Shown here piece by piece: positions 16,194 to 24,471 of a stretch of 64,000 nt of DNA; positions within the stretch are counted from its first letter, which is position 1; every line of letters begins with the position of its first letter. The notes beneath the pieces are model-generated. The model saw only the letters and a program-made list of their open reading frames with translations. It ran no database searches and was not told the DNA's origin. This DNA is from Saccharopolyspora endophytica (GTDB lineage Bacteria; Actinomycetota; Actinomycetes; Mycobacteriales; Pseudonocardiaceae). Both the position numbers and the translations under genes were made by a program. The stretch spans positions 1 through 64,000 of the forward strand of contig NZ_JAGPXE010000018.1 in the NCBI RefSeq assembly GCF_018070075.1, written 5' to 3'.

Positions 16194-17549
16194 ATGAGCG
16201 TGAACCACGCGGACGGTTCCGACTCCTCCGGCAGAGCGAACACCGGCAACCTCACCGCGGCCCCGGAGGAACCCGGTGCGGCACCCGTGAAGGGCCGTGG
16301 CAAGGCGATCGGCTCCCTCGCGGCGGCCAGCGCGGTCGACAACTCCGAGAACAGCCTGATCAACACGTTCTTCCCGCTGATCCGCGACGCCTTCGGGCTC
16401 AGCCTCGGCGCCCTGGGCATCATGGCGAGCCTGTCGCGGTTCGCCCGCATGATCGCCGGACCGCTGTGGGCCATGGCCGCCGACCGGTTCGGCCGCAAGA
16501 AGGTGCTGTTCATCGTCACCGGTCTCTGGGGCGCGTGGACCGCGGCGGCCGGCCTCGCGCCGAACTTCACGACGCTGCTGATCCTCTACAGCATCGGCGT
16601 CCTCGGCACCGTCGCCTCCGAACCGATCACCAACGGCCTGCTCAGCGACCTCTTCGACGACGAGCAGCGAGGGCGCGCCTTCGGCACGGTCCGCTCCCTC
16701 GGATCGCTGATCGGCATGGGGCTCGGGCCGGCCATCGCCCTGTTCGCCAACGATCCCAACGGGTGGCGCTACGGCATGTTCGCCATGGGCGGGCTGAGCG
16801 TGCTGTCCGGCTTCGCCATCCTGGTCTTCGTCCGGGAACCGCAGCGGCGCAGCGCCGTGTCCGACGATCCCGACGTGGGTCGGTTCCGCCTCGCCGACGC
16901 CGTGAAGCTGTTCAAGATCCCCACGATCGCGCTGCTCGGCGGGATGCTGCCGCTGGTGACCAGCCTCGTGCTGTTCACCTACTTCGTGACGTTCATGGTC
17001 GACGCCCGCGGTTGGGGCGTGCCCTCGGCCGCGCTGCTGTACTCGGTGTTCTCCGGTGGCATGGCGCTGTCGTCCTTCTTCGGCGGGTTCCTCGGGGACT
17101 GGTTCGTCCGGCGCTTCGGCCACAGGGGACGGATCATGCTGATGCAGCTCTACCTGGTCGCCGTGGCCGGGATGTCGGTGGTGGCGCTGCAGATCGACTG
17201 GGGCAAGGGCATCGTCGCCTACGTCGTGATGTTCCTGTTCGGCCTGATCATGCTGATCGGCTTCTCCGCCTGCGTGCTGCCGATGGTCTCGGCGGTCGCC
17301 CCCAAGCAGCTGTCCGCGACGGCCTTCGCCGTGCTGTTCTCCCTGATCCAGGGCGGACTTTCGGCGCTGCTGACGCTGGCCATGGGATTCCTCGGCGAAA
17401 CGCTGGGCCTGACCCAGGTCATGCTCTACCTCGTGACCGTTCCGTACCTGCTCAACGCGGTGTACTGGTTCGCCTTCTACAAGACCTACCCGAAGGACGT
17501 CGCCAGGCAGGACGAGCGCACGGCCGCCGTCGAAGCAGGGACCTTCTGA
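16194..17549 (+). CDS. MFS transporter, sugar/polyol module
   Basis: A 451-residue 12-helix major facilitator protein with a 40-residue hydrophilic N-terminal tail. The loop 2-3 motif is MAADRFGRKKVLF, repeated in weaker form between helices 8 and 9 (FLGDWFVRRFGHRG). It probably imports the substrate of the surrounding dehydrogenases. The isomerase gene follows after 37 bases, so the two form an operon. The upstream 17-mer shared with the divergent promoter suggests common regulation. Confidence 0.87.
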   Translation: MSVNHADGSDSSGRANTGNLTAAPEEPGAAPVKGRGKAIGSLAAASAVDNSENSLINTFFPLIRDAFGLSLGALGIMASLSRFARMIAGPLWAMAADRFGRKKVLFIVTGLWGAWTAAAGLAPNFTTLLILYSIGVLGTVASEPITNGLLSDLFDDEQRGRAFGTVRSLGSLIGMGLGPAIALFANDPNGWRYGMFAMGGLSVLSGFAILVFVREPQRRSAVSDDPDVGRFRLADAVKLFKIPTIALLGGMLPLVTSLVLFTYFVTFMVDARGWGVPSAALLYSVFSGGMALSSFFGGFLGDWFVRRFGHRGRIMLMQLYLVAVAGMSVVALQIDWGKGIVAYVVMFLFGLIMLIGFSACVLPMVSAVAPKQLSATAFAVLFSLIQGGLSALLTLAMGFLGETLGLTQVMLYLVTVPYLLNAVYWFAFYKTYPKDVARQDERTAAVEAGTF

Positions 17550-17586
17550 TCCGATCTCGCACACCCCGACGACGATGGGAGAACGC

Positions 17587-18444
17587 ATGCCAGTCCTCGG
17601 CGTTCAGATGATGATGGTCAAGCAGCAGGTCGCGGAGCAGGGCATGTTCCCGGTCCTGCGCCAGCTGCGCGACCTCGGCTACGACGCGGTCGAGGTCTCG
17701 CAGATCCCGATGGACGAGGCCAACACCGCCGATCTCGAAAAGGGCCTCACCGAGCTGGGTCTCGACGTCGGAGCGCTGTCCGTCGCGCTCAAGCGCAACG
17801 CGTTCGCCACCGGCGACAGCCTCGACACCGACTTCGACAAGATCGTCGCCGACTGCGGGCGCCTGGGCACCCGCTACGTGCGGATCGGGATGATGCCCTA
17901 CGAGGCGATGGCGTCCAAGGACGCCTGCGAGGCGTGGGCGGCCGAGTGCGAGCAGCAGGCTCGGCGACTGGCCGGCGAGGGCATCACCCTGCTCTACCAC
18001 AACCACCACGTCGACCTCGCCCAGTTCGACGGTGAGCGGATCTTCGACCTCGTGCGCAGAGTCGCGTCCACGGTGGCCTTCGAGGTCGACCTGTACTGGG
18101 TGCAGCGCGGCGGCATGGCCCCCCGGGACATGCTCCGGCAGTACTCCGGCGTGTGCAAGACGATTCACGTCAAGGACTTCCGGGTGCTGCCGCTGCCGCC
18201 GGAGGCGGTGGACCTCATCGCCTCGGGAGACCCCGAGGACCGGGCGAAGTTCATGACCCTGTTCAACACCAACGTGCAGTTCGCGGAGGTCGGCCAGGGG
18301 AACATGAACTGGCCGGACCTGCTGCCCGCGGCCGAGCTGGCGGGGGCCGAGTACTTCTTCGTCGAGCAGGACGACCAGTACGGCCGCGACCCGATGGACT
18401 GCCTGCGCGACTCCCGCGAGTACCTCCGCAGCATCGGCTACTGA
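17587..18444 (+). CDS. Sugar phosphate isomerase/epimerase (second copy)
   Basis: A 285-residue TIM-barrel protein of the xylose-isomerase-like family. Candidate metal ligands are in LLYHNHHVDLAQFD, VAFEVDLYWVQRGG, KTIHVKDFRVLP and EYFFVEQDDQYG. The LYHNHHxEF-like segment and terminal EQD are typical of the IolE/IolI-like and 3-keto-sugar branches. ATG 17587 follows GGGAGA; an ATG 12 bases earlier lacks a site. It is co-transcribed with the MFS gene and followed by a terminator. Confidence 0.85.
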   Translation: MPVLGVQMMMVKQQVAEQGMFPVLRQLRDLGYDAVEVSQIPMDEANTADLEKGLTELGLDVGALSVALKRNAFATGDSLDTDFDKIVADCGRLGTRYVRIGMMPYEAMASKDACEAWAAECEQQARRLAGEGITLLYHNHHVDLAQFDGERIFDLVRRVASTVAFEVDLYWVQRGGMAPRDMLRQYSGVCKTIHVKDFRVLPLPPEAVDLIASGDPEDRAKFMTLFNTNVQFAEVGQGNMNWPDLLPAAELAGAEYFFVEQDDQYGRDPMDCLRDSREYLRSIGY

Positions 18445-18459
18445 CCGCACTCGATCGTC

Positions 18460-18497
18460 TCCCCGCGTGAGGGCTCGTGCTCCGCCTCACGCGGGGA
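18460..18497. terminator. Hairpin terminator ahead of the ygc-like operon
   Basis: A 13-bp stem (18460-18472 with 18485-18497) and a 12-base loop. It ends 1 base before a TTGACA promoter box, so it isolates the next operon from read-through. Confidence 0.75.
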
Positions 18498-18498
18498 C

Positions 18499-18528
18499 TT
18501 GACACGCTGGAAGCGGTCTGGCTAACGT
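18499..18528 (+). promoter_or_regulatory. Promoter of the ygc-like operon
   Basis: A consensus -35 TTGACA (18499-18504) and a TAACGT -10 (18523-18528) with an 18-base spacer. The predicted start near 18535 coincides with the first base pair of a leader hairpin (18536-18554). That leaves a leader of about 180 bases before the first gene. Confidence 0.65.
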
Positions 18529-18535
18529 TCCGGCC

Positions 18536-18650
18536 CGACGGGCAGGACCCGTCGCACAACAGAACATTCGCTCGCGGCTCGCCGCGAGTGGTTACTAGAG
18601 ACGCAGAGAACAGTAACCCGTGCACGCACCGGGGGACTGTTCTCTTTTTT
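18536..18650 (+). promoter_or_regulatory. Structured leader RNA with antiterminator/terminator switch (putative GlpP-type target)
   Basis: Four stems can be drawn. P1 pairs CGACGGG with CCCGTCG (18536-18542, 18548-18554) at the predicted 5' end. P2 pairs CTCGCGG with CCGCGAG (18571-18577, 18582-18588). The antiterminator pairs GGTTACT (18590-18596) with AGTAACC (18612-18618). The terminator pairs AGAGAACAGT (18605-18614) with ACTGTTCTCT (18636-18645) and runs into six T (18645-18650). The last two share bases 18612-18614 and cannot coexist. A genuine T-run terminator is rare in such GC-rich genomes. It sits inside a leader whose operon ends beside a GlpP-family antiterminator gene. Binding by that protein is inferred. 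Confidence 0.68.
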
Positions 18651-18715
18651 CATGCCCGGAATCGGTTCTCCCGCCGATCCCGAGCACCCGCACTCACCAC
18701 AACGAGGTGGCCACG

Positions 18716-19992
18716 ATGAGAACTGCCCGGGACTGGGCGAGCTACCTGATCCTGTCGATGACGGCGGGGATCATCTTCCAGGTCGCCTACATCCGGTTCG
18801 TGTTCCTCGAACCGACCTACACCGCGCTCGGGCTCACCGGCCAGGAGTACGGCACCGTGATGGCCGTCTTCGGCGCCGTCGCGGCGGTGATGTACTTCTT
18901 CGGCGGCTGGTTCGCCGACCGCTTCTCGCCCCGCTCGCTGATCGTGGCCGCGCTCGCCGGAACCGGTGTCGCCGACCTCTACCTCACGACCACCCCGGGC
19001 TTCACCGGTGTGCTCGTGGCGCACGTGGTGATGGCCGTGACCGGCATGGCGCTGTACTGGTCGGCGCTGGTCAAAGCCATCGGCATGCTCGGGGACACCT
19101 CGCAGCAGGGCAGGCTGTTCGGCTTCCTGGAGGCGGTGCGCGGCGTGACCTCGACGCTGATCGGCGGGTTCGGGGCGGTGCTGGTCGCCCGGGCGGTCGT
19201 GCCCTCGGACGGGTGCTGGCGCTGATCCGGATCTACGGCGTGCTGGCCTTCGTCTTCGCCGGGCTGGTCTGGTGGGTCGTGCGGGTCGACCGCGAACGGC
19301 TCGCCGCGCTCGGGAGCAGCGCGCTCACCCTGCGGCAGCTGCTGGACGCGGCCCGCAACCGCTACACCTGGCTGCTCGGCGGCTCGATCATGCTGATGTA
19401 CTGCTTCTACACCACGCTCGGCTACTTCTCGCCGCTGCTGGAGAACGAGTTCGGCATGGCCGCCGGGCTCATCGGCGCCATCGGGGTGGCCCGCACCTAC
19501 GTGTTCCAGTTCATCGGGGGTCCGCTCGGCGGGGTGTGCGTGGACAAGATCACCCGGTCCACGGCGGGATTCCTGCGCTGGATGTTCGTGGGCGCGGCGG
19601 TCATCTCGGCGGCGTTCCTGCTGCTGCCCAGGCAATCCGGGCTGAAGTGGGTGGCGCTGGTGCTGATGTTCGCGCTGTGCCTGATGGTCTTCTGCAGCCG
19701 CGGGGTCTACTGGGCGGGTGTCGCCGAGGTCGGCATCCCCGAGCGGCAGCGCGGCGGTGTCATCGGCCTGGCCTCCGGCCTGGCCTACCTCCCGGACGCG
19801 TTCCTGCCGCCGCTGGCCGCCTGGTGGACCGGAGACCCGGCCGCCGGTGTGCCCCAGCGCGGCGGCGGGTACGACTCGATGTTCCTGTTCCTGGTGGCCG
19901 CCGGGGTGCTCGGCGCGGTGCTCACCACGATCATCCTGCGGTCGCGACGGGCGCGCGAGGCCACCGGCCCCGAGTTCGCGCCGGCCGCGTGA
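18716..19992 (+). pseudogene. MFS transporter (YqcE-like), interrupted by a frameshift
   Basis: Two adjoining frames encode one 12-helix transporter. From ATG 18716 the first half reads MRTARDWASYLILSMTAG and has the motif GGWFADRFSPRS, but hits TGA at 19223. The second half (ALIRIYGVLAFVFAGLVWW to 19992) is one frame off. Restoring a single base at the GGG run 19211-19213 gives a continuous protein of about 425 residues reading DGVLALIRIY across the join. It is therefore either a recent 1-base deletion or a sequence error in a G run. GAGGTGG lies 5 bases before the ATG. It is the first gene of the ygc-like operon and presumably imported its substrate. Confidence 0.8.
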
Positions 19993-20021
19993 CCACTTCC
20001 CACACTCAAGAAGGGCGATTC

Positions 20022-20798
20022 ATGGACATCCGCGACTTCTCGCTCGACGCGTTCTCCCTCGCGGGCAAGAACGCCGTCATCACGGGCGGCAACACCGGCC
20101 TGGGTCAGGCGTTCACGCTGGCCCTGGCCAAGGCGGGCGCCGACGTGTTCGTCCCCAGCGTGCTCGACGACGACGGCACCACCCGCGAGCTCGTCGAGGC
20201 CGAGGGCCGGCGGATGGAGTTCCTGGACGTCGACATCACCGAGGCCGGGGCGCCTCGCCGGGTGATCGAGGACTGCGTCTCCCGGCTCGGCTCGGTGGAC
20301 GTGCTGGTCAACTCCGCCGGGATCTGCCGGATGGCGCCGGTGGAGGACTTCGGCCGCGAGCAGTGGGACCCGATGCTCGACGTCAACCTCACCGCGCCGT
20401 TCGAGCTGGGCCGCGAGGCGGCCCGGTTCATGACCGAGCAGCGCTCCGGCAAGATCATCAACATCGCGTCGCTGTTCTCGTTCCTCGGCGGCCAGTGGTC
20501 CCCGGCCTACGCCGCGACCAAGCACGGCATCGTCGGGTTCACCAAGGCCTACTGCGATGAGCTCGCGCAGCACAACATCCAGGTCAACGCCCTCGCCCCC
20601 GGCTACTTCGCCACCGCGATCACCGAGCGCACCCGGGCGGACGCCCAGGCCAACCAGCGGGTCCTGGACCACATCCCGGCCGGGCGCTGGGGCGAGGTCG
20701 CAGACCTGATGGGCGCCACCGTCTTCCTGGCCTCCCGCGCTTCCGACTACGTCAACGGGCACGTGCTCACCGTCGACGGCGGCTACCTCACCCGCTGA
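20022..20798 (+). CDS. Short-chain dehydrogenase (KduD/YgcW-like)
   Basis: A 258-residue classical SDR. The cofactor motif is AVITGGNTGLGQAF; the structural motif is VLVNSAGI. The catalytic residues are N in LDVNLTAPF, S in IASLFSFLGG and YAATK for Tyr-Lys. The C-terminal HVLTVDGGYLTR is typical. Its nearest relatives by eye are 2-deoxy-D-gluconate 3-dehydrogenase (KduD) and gluconate 5-dehydrogenase types, so it likely oxidises or reduces a sugar acid or polyol at C3 or C5. ATG 20022 is preceded by AGAAGGG. It matches the YgcW position in the E. coli ygc gene set. Confidence 0.88.
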   Translation: MDIRDFSLDAFSLAGKNAVITGGNTGLGQAFTLALAKAGADVFVPSVLDDDGTTRELVEAEGRRMEFLDVDITEAGAPRRVIEDCVSRLGSVDVLVNSAGICRMAPVEDFGREQWDPMLDVNLTAPFELGREAARFMTEQRSGKIINIASLFSFLGGQWSPAYAATKHGIVGFTKAYCDELAQHNIQVNALAPGYFATAITERTRADAQANQRVLDHIPAGRWGEVADLMGATVFLASRASDYVNGHVLTVDGGYLTR

Positions 20799-20827
20799 CG
20801 CATCCCGCAACCCACACGGAGGAAACC

Positions 20828-22285
20828 TTGACCGCACCAACGGCATTCGACAACGACGAGATCGTCGCGCGGCTGCGCGAGATCGTGGGCGACGAACGGG
20901 TGGTGACCGACGAGCAGGTGCTGCGCGAGGCCAGCGTGGACCGGTTCAAGAAGTACACCGCGGTCCACGGCATCTTCGACGGCCCGCTGCCCAGCGCGGT
21001 CGTGCGCGCCGCCGACACCCGGCAGGTCGCCGAAGTGCTGGCCTTCGCCGACGAGCACCGGATCAACGTGGTGCCGCGAACCGGACGCACCGGCACCGAG
21101 GGCGGGCTGGAGACCAGCGTCGAGGGCACCATCGTGCTCGACGGCTCCGAGATGGCCTCCATCGTGCGCATCGACGAGGAGAACATGCAGGCCACCGCCC
21201 AGTGCGGGGTCCCGCTGCAGGTGCTGGAGGACGCGCTGCGCGAGCAGGGCCTGACCACCGGGCACTCGCCGCAGTCCAAGCCGCTGGCGCAGATGGGCGG
21301 ACTGGTGGCGACCCGCTCGATCGGCCAGTTCTCGACCCTCTACGGCGGCATCGAGGACATGGTGGTCGGGCTGGAGGCGGTGTTCCCGGACGGCACCATC
21401 AGCCGGATCAAGAACGTCCCGCGCCGCGCGGCCGGGCCGGACATCCGGCACGTCGTGATCGGCAACGAGGGCGCGCTGTGCTTCGTCACCGAGGTCACCG
21501 TCAAGGTGTTCAAGCACCAGCCGGAGAACAACCGCTTCCACGGCTACCTGATCGACGACGTGCGCACCGGTGTGTCGATCCTGCGCGAGGTGATCACCGA
21601 GGGGTTCCGGCCGTCGGTGGCGCGGGTGTACTCCGAAGAGGACGCCGCGCAGCACTTCTCGCACTTCGCCGACGGCAAGTGCGTGCTCGTGTTCGTCTCC
21701 GAGGGTCCGAAGGGGATCGTGGAGGCGACCAGCGCCGAGATCGAGCGCGTCGTCTCCCAGCACCCGCACACCGCCGTCGACCCGGCGCTCGTCCAGGCCT
21801 GGTTCGACAACCTCAACTGGGGACCCGACAAGATCAAGGCCGAGCAGGACACCATGCTCGCCGAGCAGCGCCTGGGCTACACCACCGAGGTCTCGGCGGA
21901 CTGGTCCAGCGTGGGCGCGATCTACGACGCGGTGATGCACCGCATCCGCACCGAGTACCCGCACGCCGCGGACCTGACGATGCTGGGCGGGCACTCCTCG
22001 CACAGCTACCAGACCGGCACGAACATGTACTTCGTCTACGACTACGCGATCAACTGCGAACCCCGCGAGGAGATCGAGAAGTACCACAAGCCGCTCAACG
22101 CCATCATCGTCGAGGAGGCCCTGCGGCACGGTGGTTCGATGGTGCACCACCACGGCATCGGCAAGTACCGCGCGCAGTGGACCGAGCAGGAGCACGGCAG
22201 CGCGTACCAGATGCTCGTCCGGCTCAAGGAAGCCTTCGATCCGCGCGGGATCATGAACCGCGGGACGATCTTCCCCGCGGACTGA
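20828..22285 (+). CDS. FAD-linked oxidase (YgcU-like, AGPS/GlcD superfamily)
   Basis: A 485-residue VAO-fold flavoenzyme. The FAD region includes VVPRTGRTGTEGGLE, and AQMGGLVATRSIGQFSTLYGG in place of the common GG(N) block. The C-terminal half carries GGSMVHHHGIGKYRAQW, the His motif of the alkyl-DHAP synthase branch, and ends RGIMNRGTIFP. In this setting it more likely oxidises a 2-hydroxyacid or polyol than makes ether lipids. TTG 20828 is chosen because GGAGGAAA sits just before it. It corresponds to YgcU of E. coli, whose substrate is unknown to me. It differs from the oxidase at 8991 in the His motif and charge pattern. Confidence 0.85.
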   Translation: MTAPTAFDNDEIVARLREIVGDERVVTDEQVLREASVDRFKKYTAVHGIFDGPLPSAVVRAADTRQVAEVLAFADEHRINVVPRTGRTGTEGGLETSVEGTIVLDGSEMASIVRIDEENMQATAQCGVPLQVLEDALREQGLTTGHSPQSKPLAQMGGLVATRSIGQFSTLYGGIEDMVVGLEAVFPDGTISRIKNVPRRAAGPDIRHVVIGNEGALCFVTEVTVKVFKHQPENNRFHGYLIDDVRTGVSILREVITEGFRPSVARVYSEEDAAQHFSHFADGKCVLVFVSEGPKGIVEATSAEIERVVSQHPHTAVDPALVQAWFDNLNWGPDKIKAEQDTMLAEQRLGYTTEVSADWSSVGAIYDAVMHRIRTEYPHAADLTMLGGHSSHSYQTGTNMYFVYDYAINCEPREEIEKYHKPLNAIIVEEALRHGGSMVHHHGIGKYRAQWTEQEHGSAYQMLVRLKEAFDPRGIMNRGTIFPAD

Positions 22286-22413
22286 GCAGGCAGGGCGGCC
22301 GCAACGGCGCGGCCGGCCCTTCCCGCCCAGGAGATGGTTGTGATTGCGACGGAGCCGCTCAGGTTCCGCCACCGAGCGAAGCAACCGATGAAGAGATCTT
22401 GCTTGGAGAGGCG

Positions 22414-23841
22414 ATGACGGGTTACCTGATCGGCATCGACAACGGGTCGCAGAGCACGAAGGTGACGATCTTCGACGAGCGCGGCAACCCCGTCAGCCGG
22501 GGGCGGCAGGCCTTGCGCCCCAACCACACCCCGAGTCCCGGGGTGGTCGAGCACCCCGACGACGACCTGTGGTCGTCGGTGGGTGCCGCGTGCCGCGAGG
22601 CGATGGCCGGTTTCCCGGGTGACCCGGCCGAGATCGCCGGTGTCGGGCTGTGCACCATCCGCTTCTGCCGCGCGCTGCTGCGCGCCGACGGAACCCTCGC
22701 CCAGCCGGTGCTGAGCTGGATGGACGAGCGGGTCTCCCGGCCCTACGCCCACACCGACGAGTCGGTCGCCCGCGTCACGACCTCCTCGGGCTACATCACC
22801 CACCGGCTGACCGGGGAGTTCCGGGACACCGCGGCGAACTACCAGGGCATGTGGCCGATCGACACCGACACCTGGCAGTGGTCGAAGGACCCGGAGGTGC
22901 GGGAACCGGTGGGCATCCCGCAGGAGATGCTCTTCGAGCTGGTCATGCCGGGGGAGACCCTGGGCGGGGTCACCGCGGCCGCCGCCGAGCACACCGGTCT
23001 GCCGGTCGGCCTACCGGTCGTGGCCACCGCCAACGACAAGGCCGTCGAGGCGCTGGGGTGCGGGCTGCGCGGATCGGGGGACCTGCTGATCTCGCTGGGC
23101 ACCTACATCGCGAGCATGACCGTCGGCGAGCGGAACGTCCGCGGCGCCACGGGGTTCTGGACCAACTTCGGCAGCGTCCCGCACGAGTACCTCTACGAGA
23201 GCGACGGCATCCGGCGCGGCATGTGGACCGTGAGCTGGCTGCGGGACCTGCTCGGCGAGGAGGTCGTCGAGGGCGGGCGGCGAGCCGGCCTGAGCCCCGA
23301 GGAGTACCTCAACGCGGGTGCCGCGCAGGTGCCCGCGGGCTGCGACGGCCTGATGGCGGTGCTGGACTGGCTGGCACCGACCGACGCGCCGCACCGCAAG
23401 GGCGCGTTCCTCGGCTTCGACGGGCGGCAGGGGAGGTTCCACCTCTACCGCTCGGTGCTGGAGGCGATCGCGCTGACGATGTACGACCGGGCGGGCGCGA
23501 TGGCCGACGAGCTGGGCACCGGCTTCGAGCGGGTGATCGTCTCCGGCGGCGGAGCGGGTGCCGACGTGATGATGGGCATCATCGCCGACGTCTTCGGCGT
23601 TCCCGCGGTCCGCACGGCGGTCAACGACGGCGCCGGGCTGGGTGCCGCGATCTGCGCGGGAGTCGGTCTCGGGCGGTTCGCCGGTGTGGACGAGGCGGTG
23701 GCCGCGATGGTCTCGGTCGGCGAGGAGTTCCGGCCCGACGAGGCGAACCACGAGCTCTACGCGCGACAGCACGAGGTCTACCGGGACATCACCCGGCACA
23801 CCGACGAGGTGTTCCGCCGCTCCGCCCGGATCTTCGGCTGA
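22414..23841 (+). CDS. FGGY-family carbohydrate kinase (YgcE-like)
   Basis: A 475-residue sugar kinase. The N-terminal phosphate motif is LIGIDNGSQSTKVTIFD. The FGGY-like ATP-domain stretch is RVIVSGGGAGADVMMGIIADVF, followed by VNDGAGLGAAICAG. The catalytic aspartate is probably in VLSWMDERVSRPY. It phosphorylates a polyol or sugar made or imported by the operon; the resemblance is to glycerol, xylulose and YgcE kinases. ATG 22414 is preceded by TTGGAGAGG. The 128-base gap after the oxidase holds no terminator, so it should belong to the same transcript. Confidence 0.88.
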   Translation: MTGYLIGIDNGSQSTKVTIFDERGNPVSRGRQALRPNHTPSPGVVEHPDDDLWSSVGAACREAMAGFPGDPAEIAGVGLCTIRFCRALLRADGTLAQPVLSWMDERVSRPYAHTDESVARVTTSSGYITHRLTGEFRDTAANYQGMWPIDTDTWQWSKDPEVREPVGIPQEMLFELVMPGETLGGVTAAAAEHTGLPVGLPVVATANDKAVEALGCGLRGSGDLLISLGTYIASMTVGERNVRGATGFWTNFGSVPHEYLYESDGIRRGMWTVSWLRDLLGEEVVEGGRRAGLSPEEYLNAGAAQVPAGCDGLMAVLDWLAPTDAPHRKGAFLGFDGRQGRFHLYRSVLEAIALTMYDRAGAMADELGTGFERVIVSGGGAGADVMMGIIADVFGVPAVRTAVNDGAGLGAAICAGVGLGRFAGVDEAVAAMVSVGEEFRPDEANHELYARQHEVYRDITRHTDEVFRRSARIFG

Positions 23842-23842
23842 C

Positions 23843-24397
23843 TCACATCGCCCAGACGTCGGTGTTCGAGGAGGCGATGGCCGCCGCGCCGGCTCCGAGG
23901 GCGGCGACCACGTCGTCCTTGTCGCACACCAGGCCGCCGGCGATGATCGGCACGTCGATGTCCGCGCGCAGCCAGGTGATCACCCGGGGCACGCAGCCGG
24001 GCAGGATCTCGACGTAGTCGGGCTTGGAGATCGCGATCTGCCTGCCGAGGTTGTGGTAGGAGAACGAGTCGACCAGGAAGAACCGGTGCACGCCCAGAAG
24101 TCCGTGCGCGCGAGCGGCTTTCACCAGAGCGGCCTTGGAGCTGAGGATCCCGTCGGCGCCGGTGGTCTCCCGCACGAACTGGACGACGATCTCCTTGGCG
24201 ACGAAGCCCTCGACGAGGTCGACGTTGACCAGGACGGTCTTCCCCGCGTCCTTGAGCCGTTGCACCAGCGACGGCACGGTGAGCACCGAGCCGTAGAGCA
24301 GGAACACGACCGGGCACTCCGACCGGAGCGCGGCATCCAGCCCGGCATCGTCCTTGACGCTGGCGATGACCGGGTTGTCGAGCAGCAGATCCTCCAT
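23843..24397 (-). CDS. GlpP-family mRNA antiterminator (YgcP-like)
   Basis: A 184-residue protein of the glycerol-3-phosphate-responsive antiterminator family. Family stretches are PVVFLLYGSVLTV, VLVNVDLVEGF, DGILSSKAALVKAA, KPDYVEILPGCVPRVI, VPIIAGGLVCDKDDV and the terminal AAAIASSNTDVW, which form a TIM-barrel phosphate site. In Bacillus, GlpP with glycerol-3-phosphate binds glp leader RNA and prevents termination. The gene is convergent with the kinase (stops 1 base apart, no terminator between them). The leader 5 kb upstream has the expected switch. Such proteins are uncommon in actinomycetes. The ligand may be the kinase product rather than glycerol-3-phosphate. Confidence 0.88.
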   Translation of the reverse strand: MEDLLLDNPVIASVKDDAGLDAALRSECPVVFLLYGSVLTVPSLVQRLKDAGKTVLVNVDLVEGFVAKEIVVQFVRETTGADGILSSKAALVKAARAHGLLGVHRFFLVDSFSYHNLGRQIAISKPDYVEILPGCVPRVITWLRADIDVPIIAGGLVCDKDDVVAALGAGAAAIASSNTDVWAM

Positions 24398-24471
24398 GAT
24401 GACGCCATGCTCTCACATGACGCACCGCGCATGACCTGCGGCGTTGCGGAGTTCCGGGGCGCGAGCCGGCG

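Noticed and set aside
18590-18650. Interpretation of the leader as a BglG/LicT-type RAT element
   Set aside because: Length and placement are similar, but the perfect 7-bp closing stem and sequence do not follow the RAT consensus. No BglG-family gene or PTS gene is present, whereas a GlpP-family gene is.
20828-22285. Call as glycolate oxidase subunit GlcD or D-lactate dehydrogenase
   Set aside because: The HHHGIGKYR motif and overall layout place it nearer the AGPS/YgcU branch, and no GlcE or GlcF partners are adjacent.
22388-22417. Nine-codon peptide (MKRSCLERR) overlapping the FGGY kinase start
   Set aside because: It has no ribosome site of its own and its 3' half is the kinase ribosome site. 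Chance is the simpler explanation.
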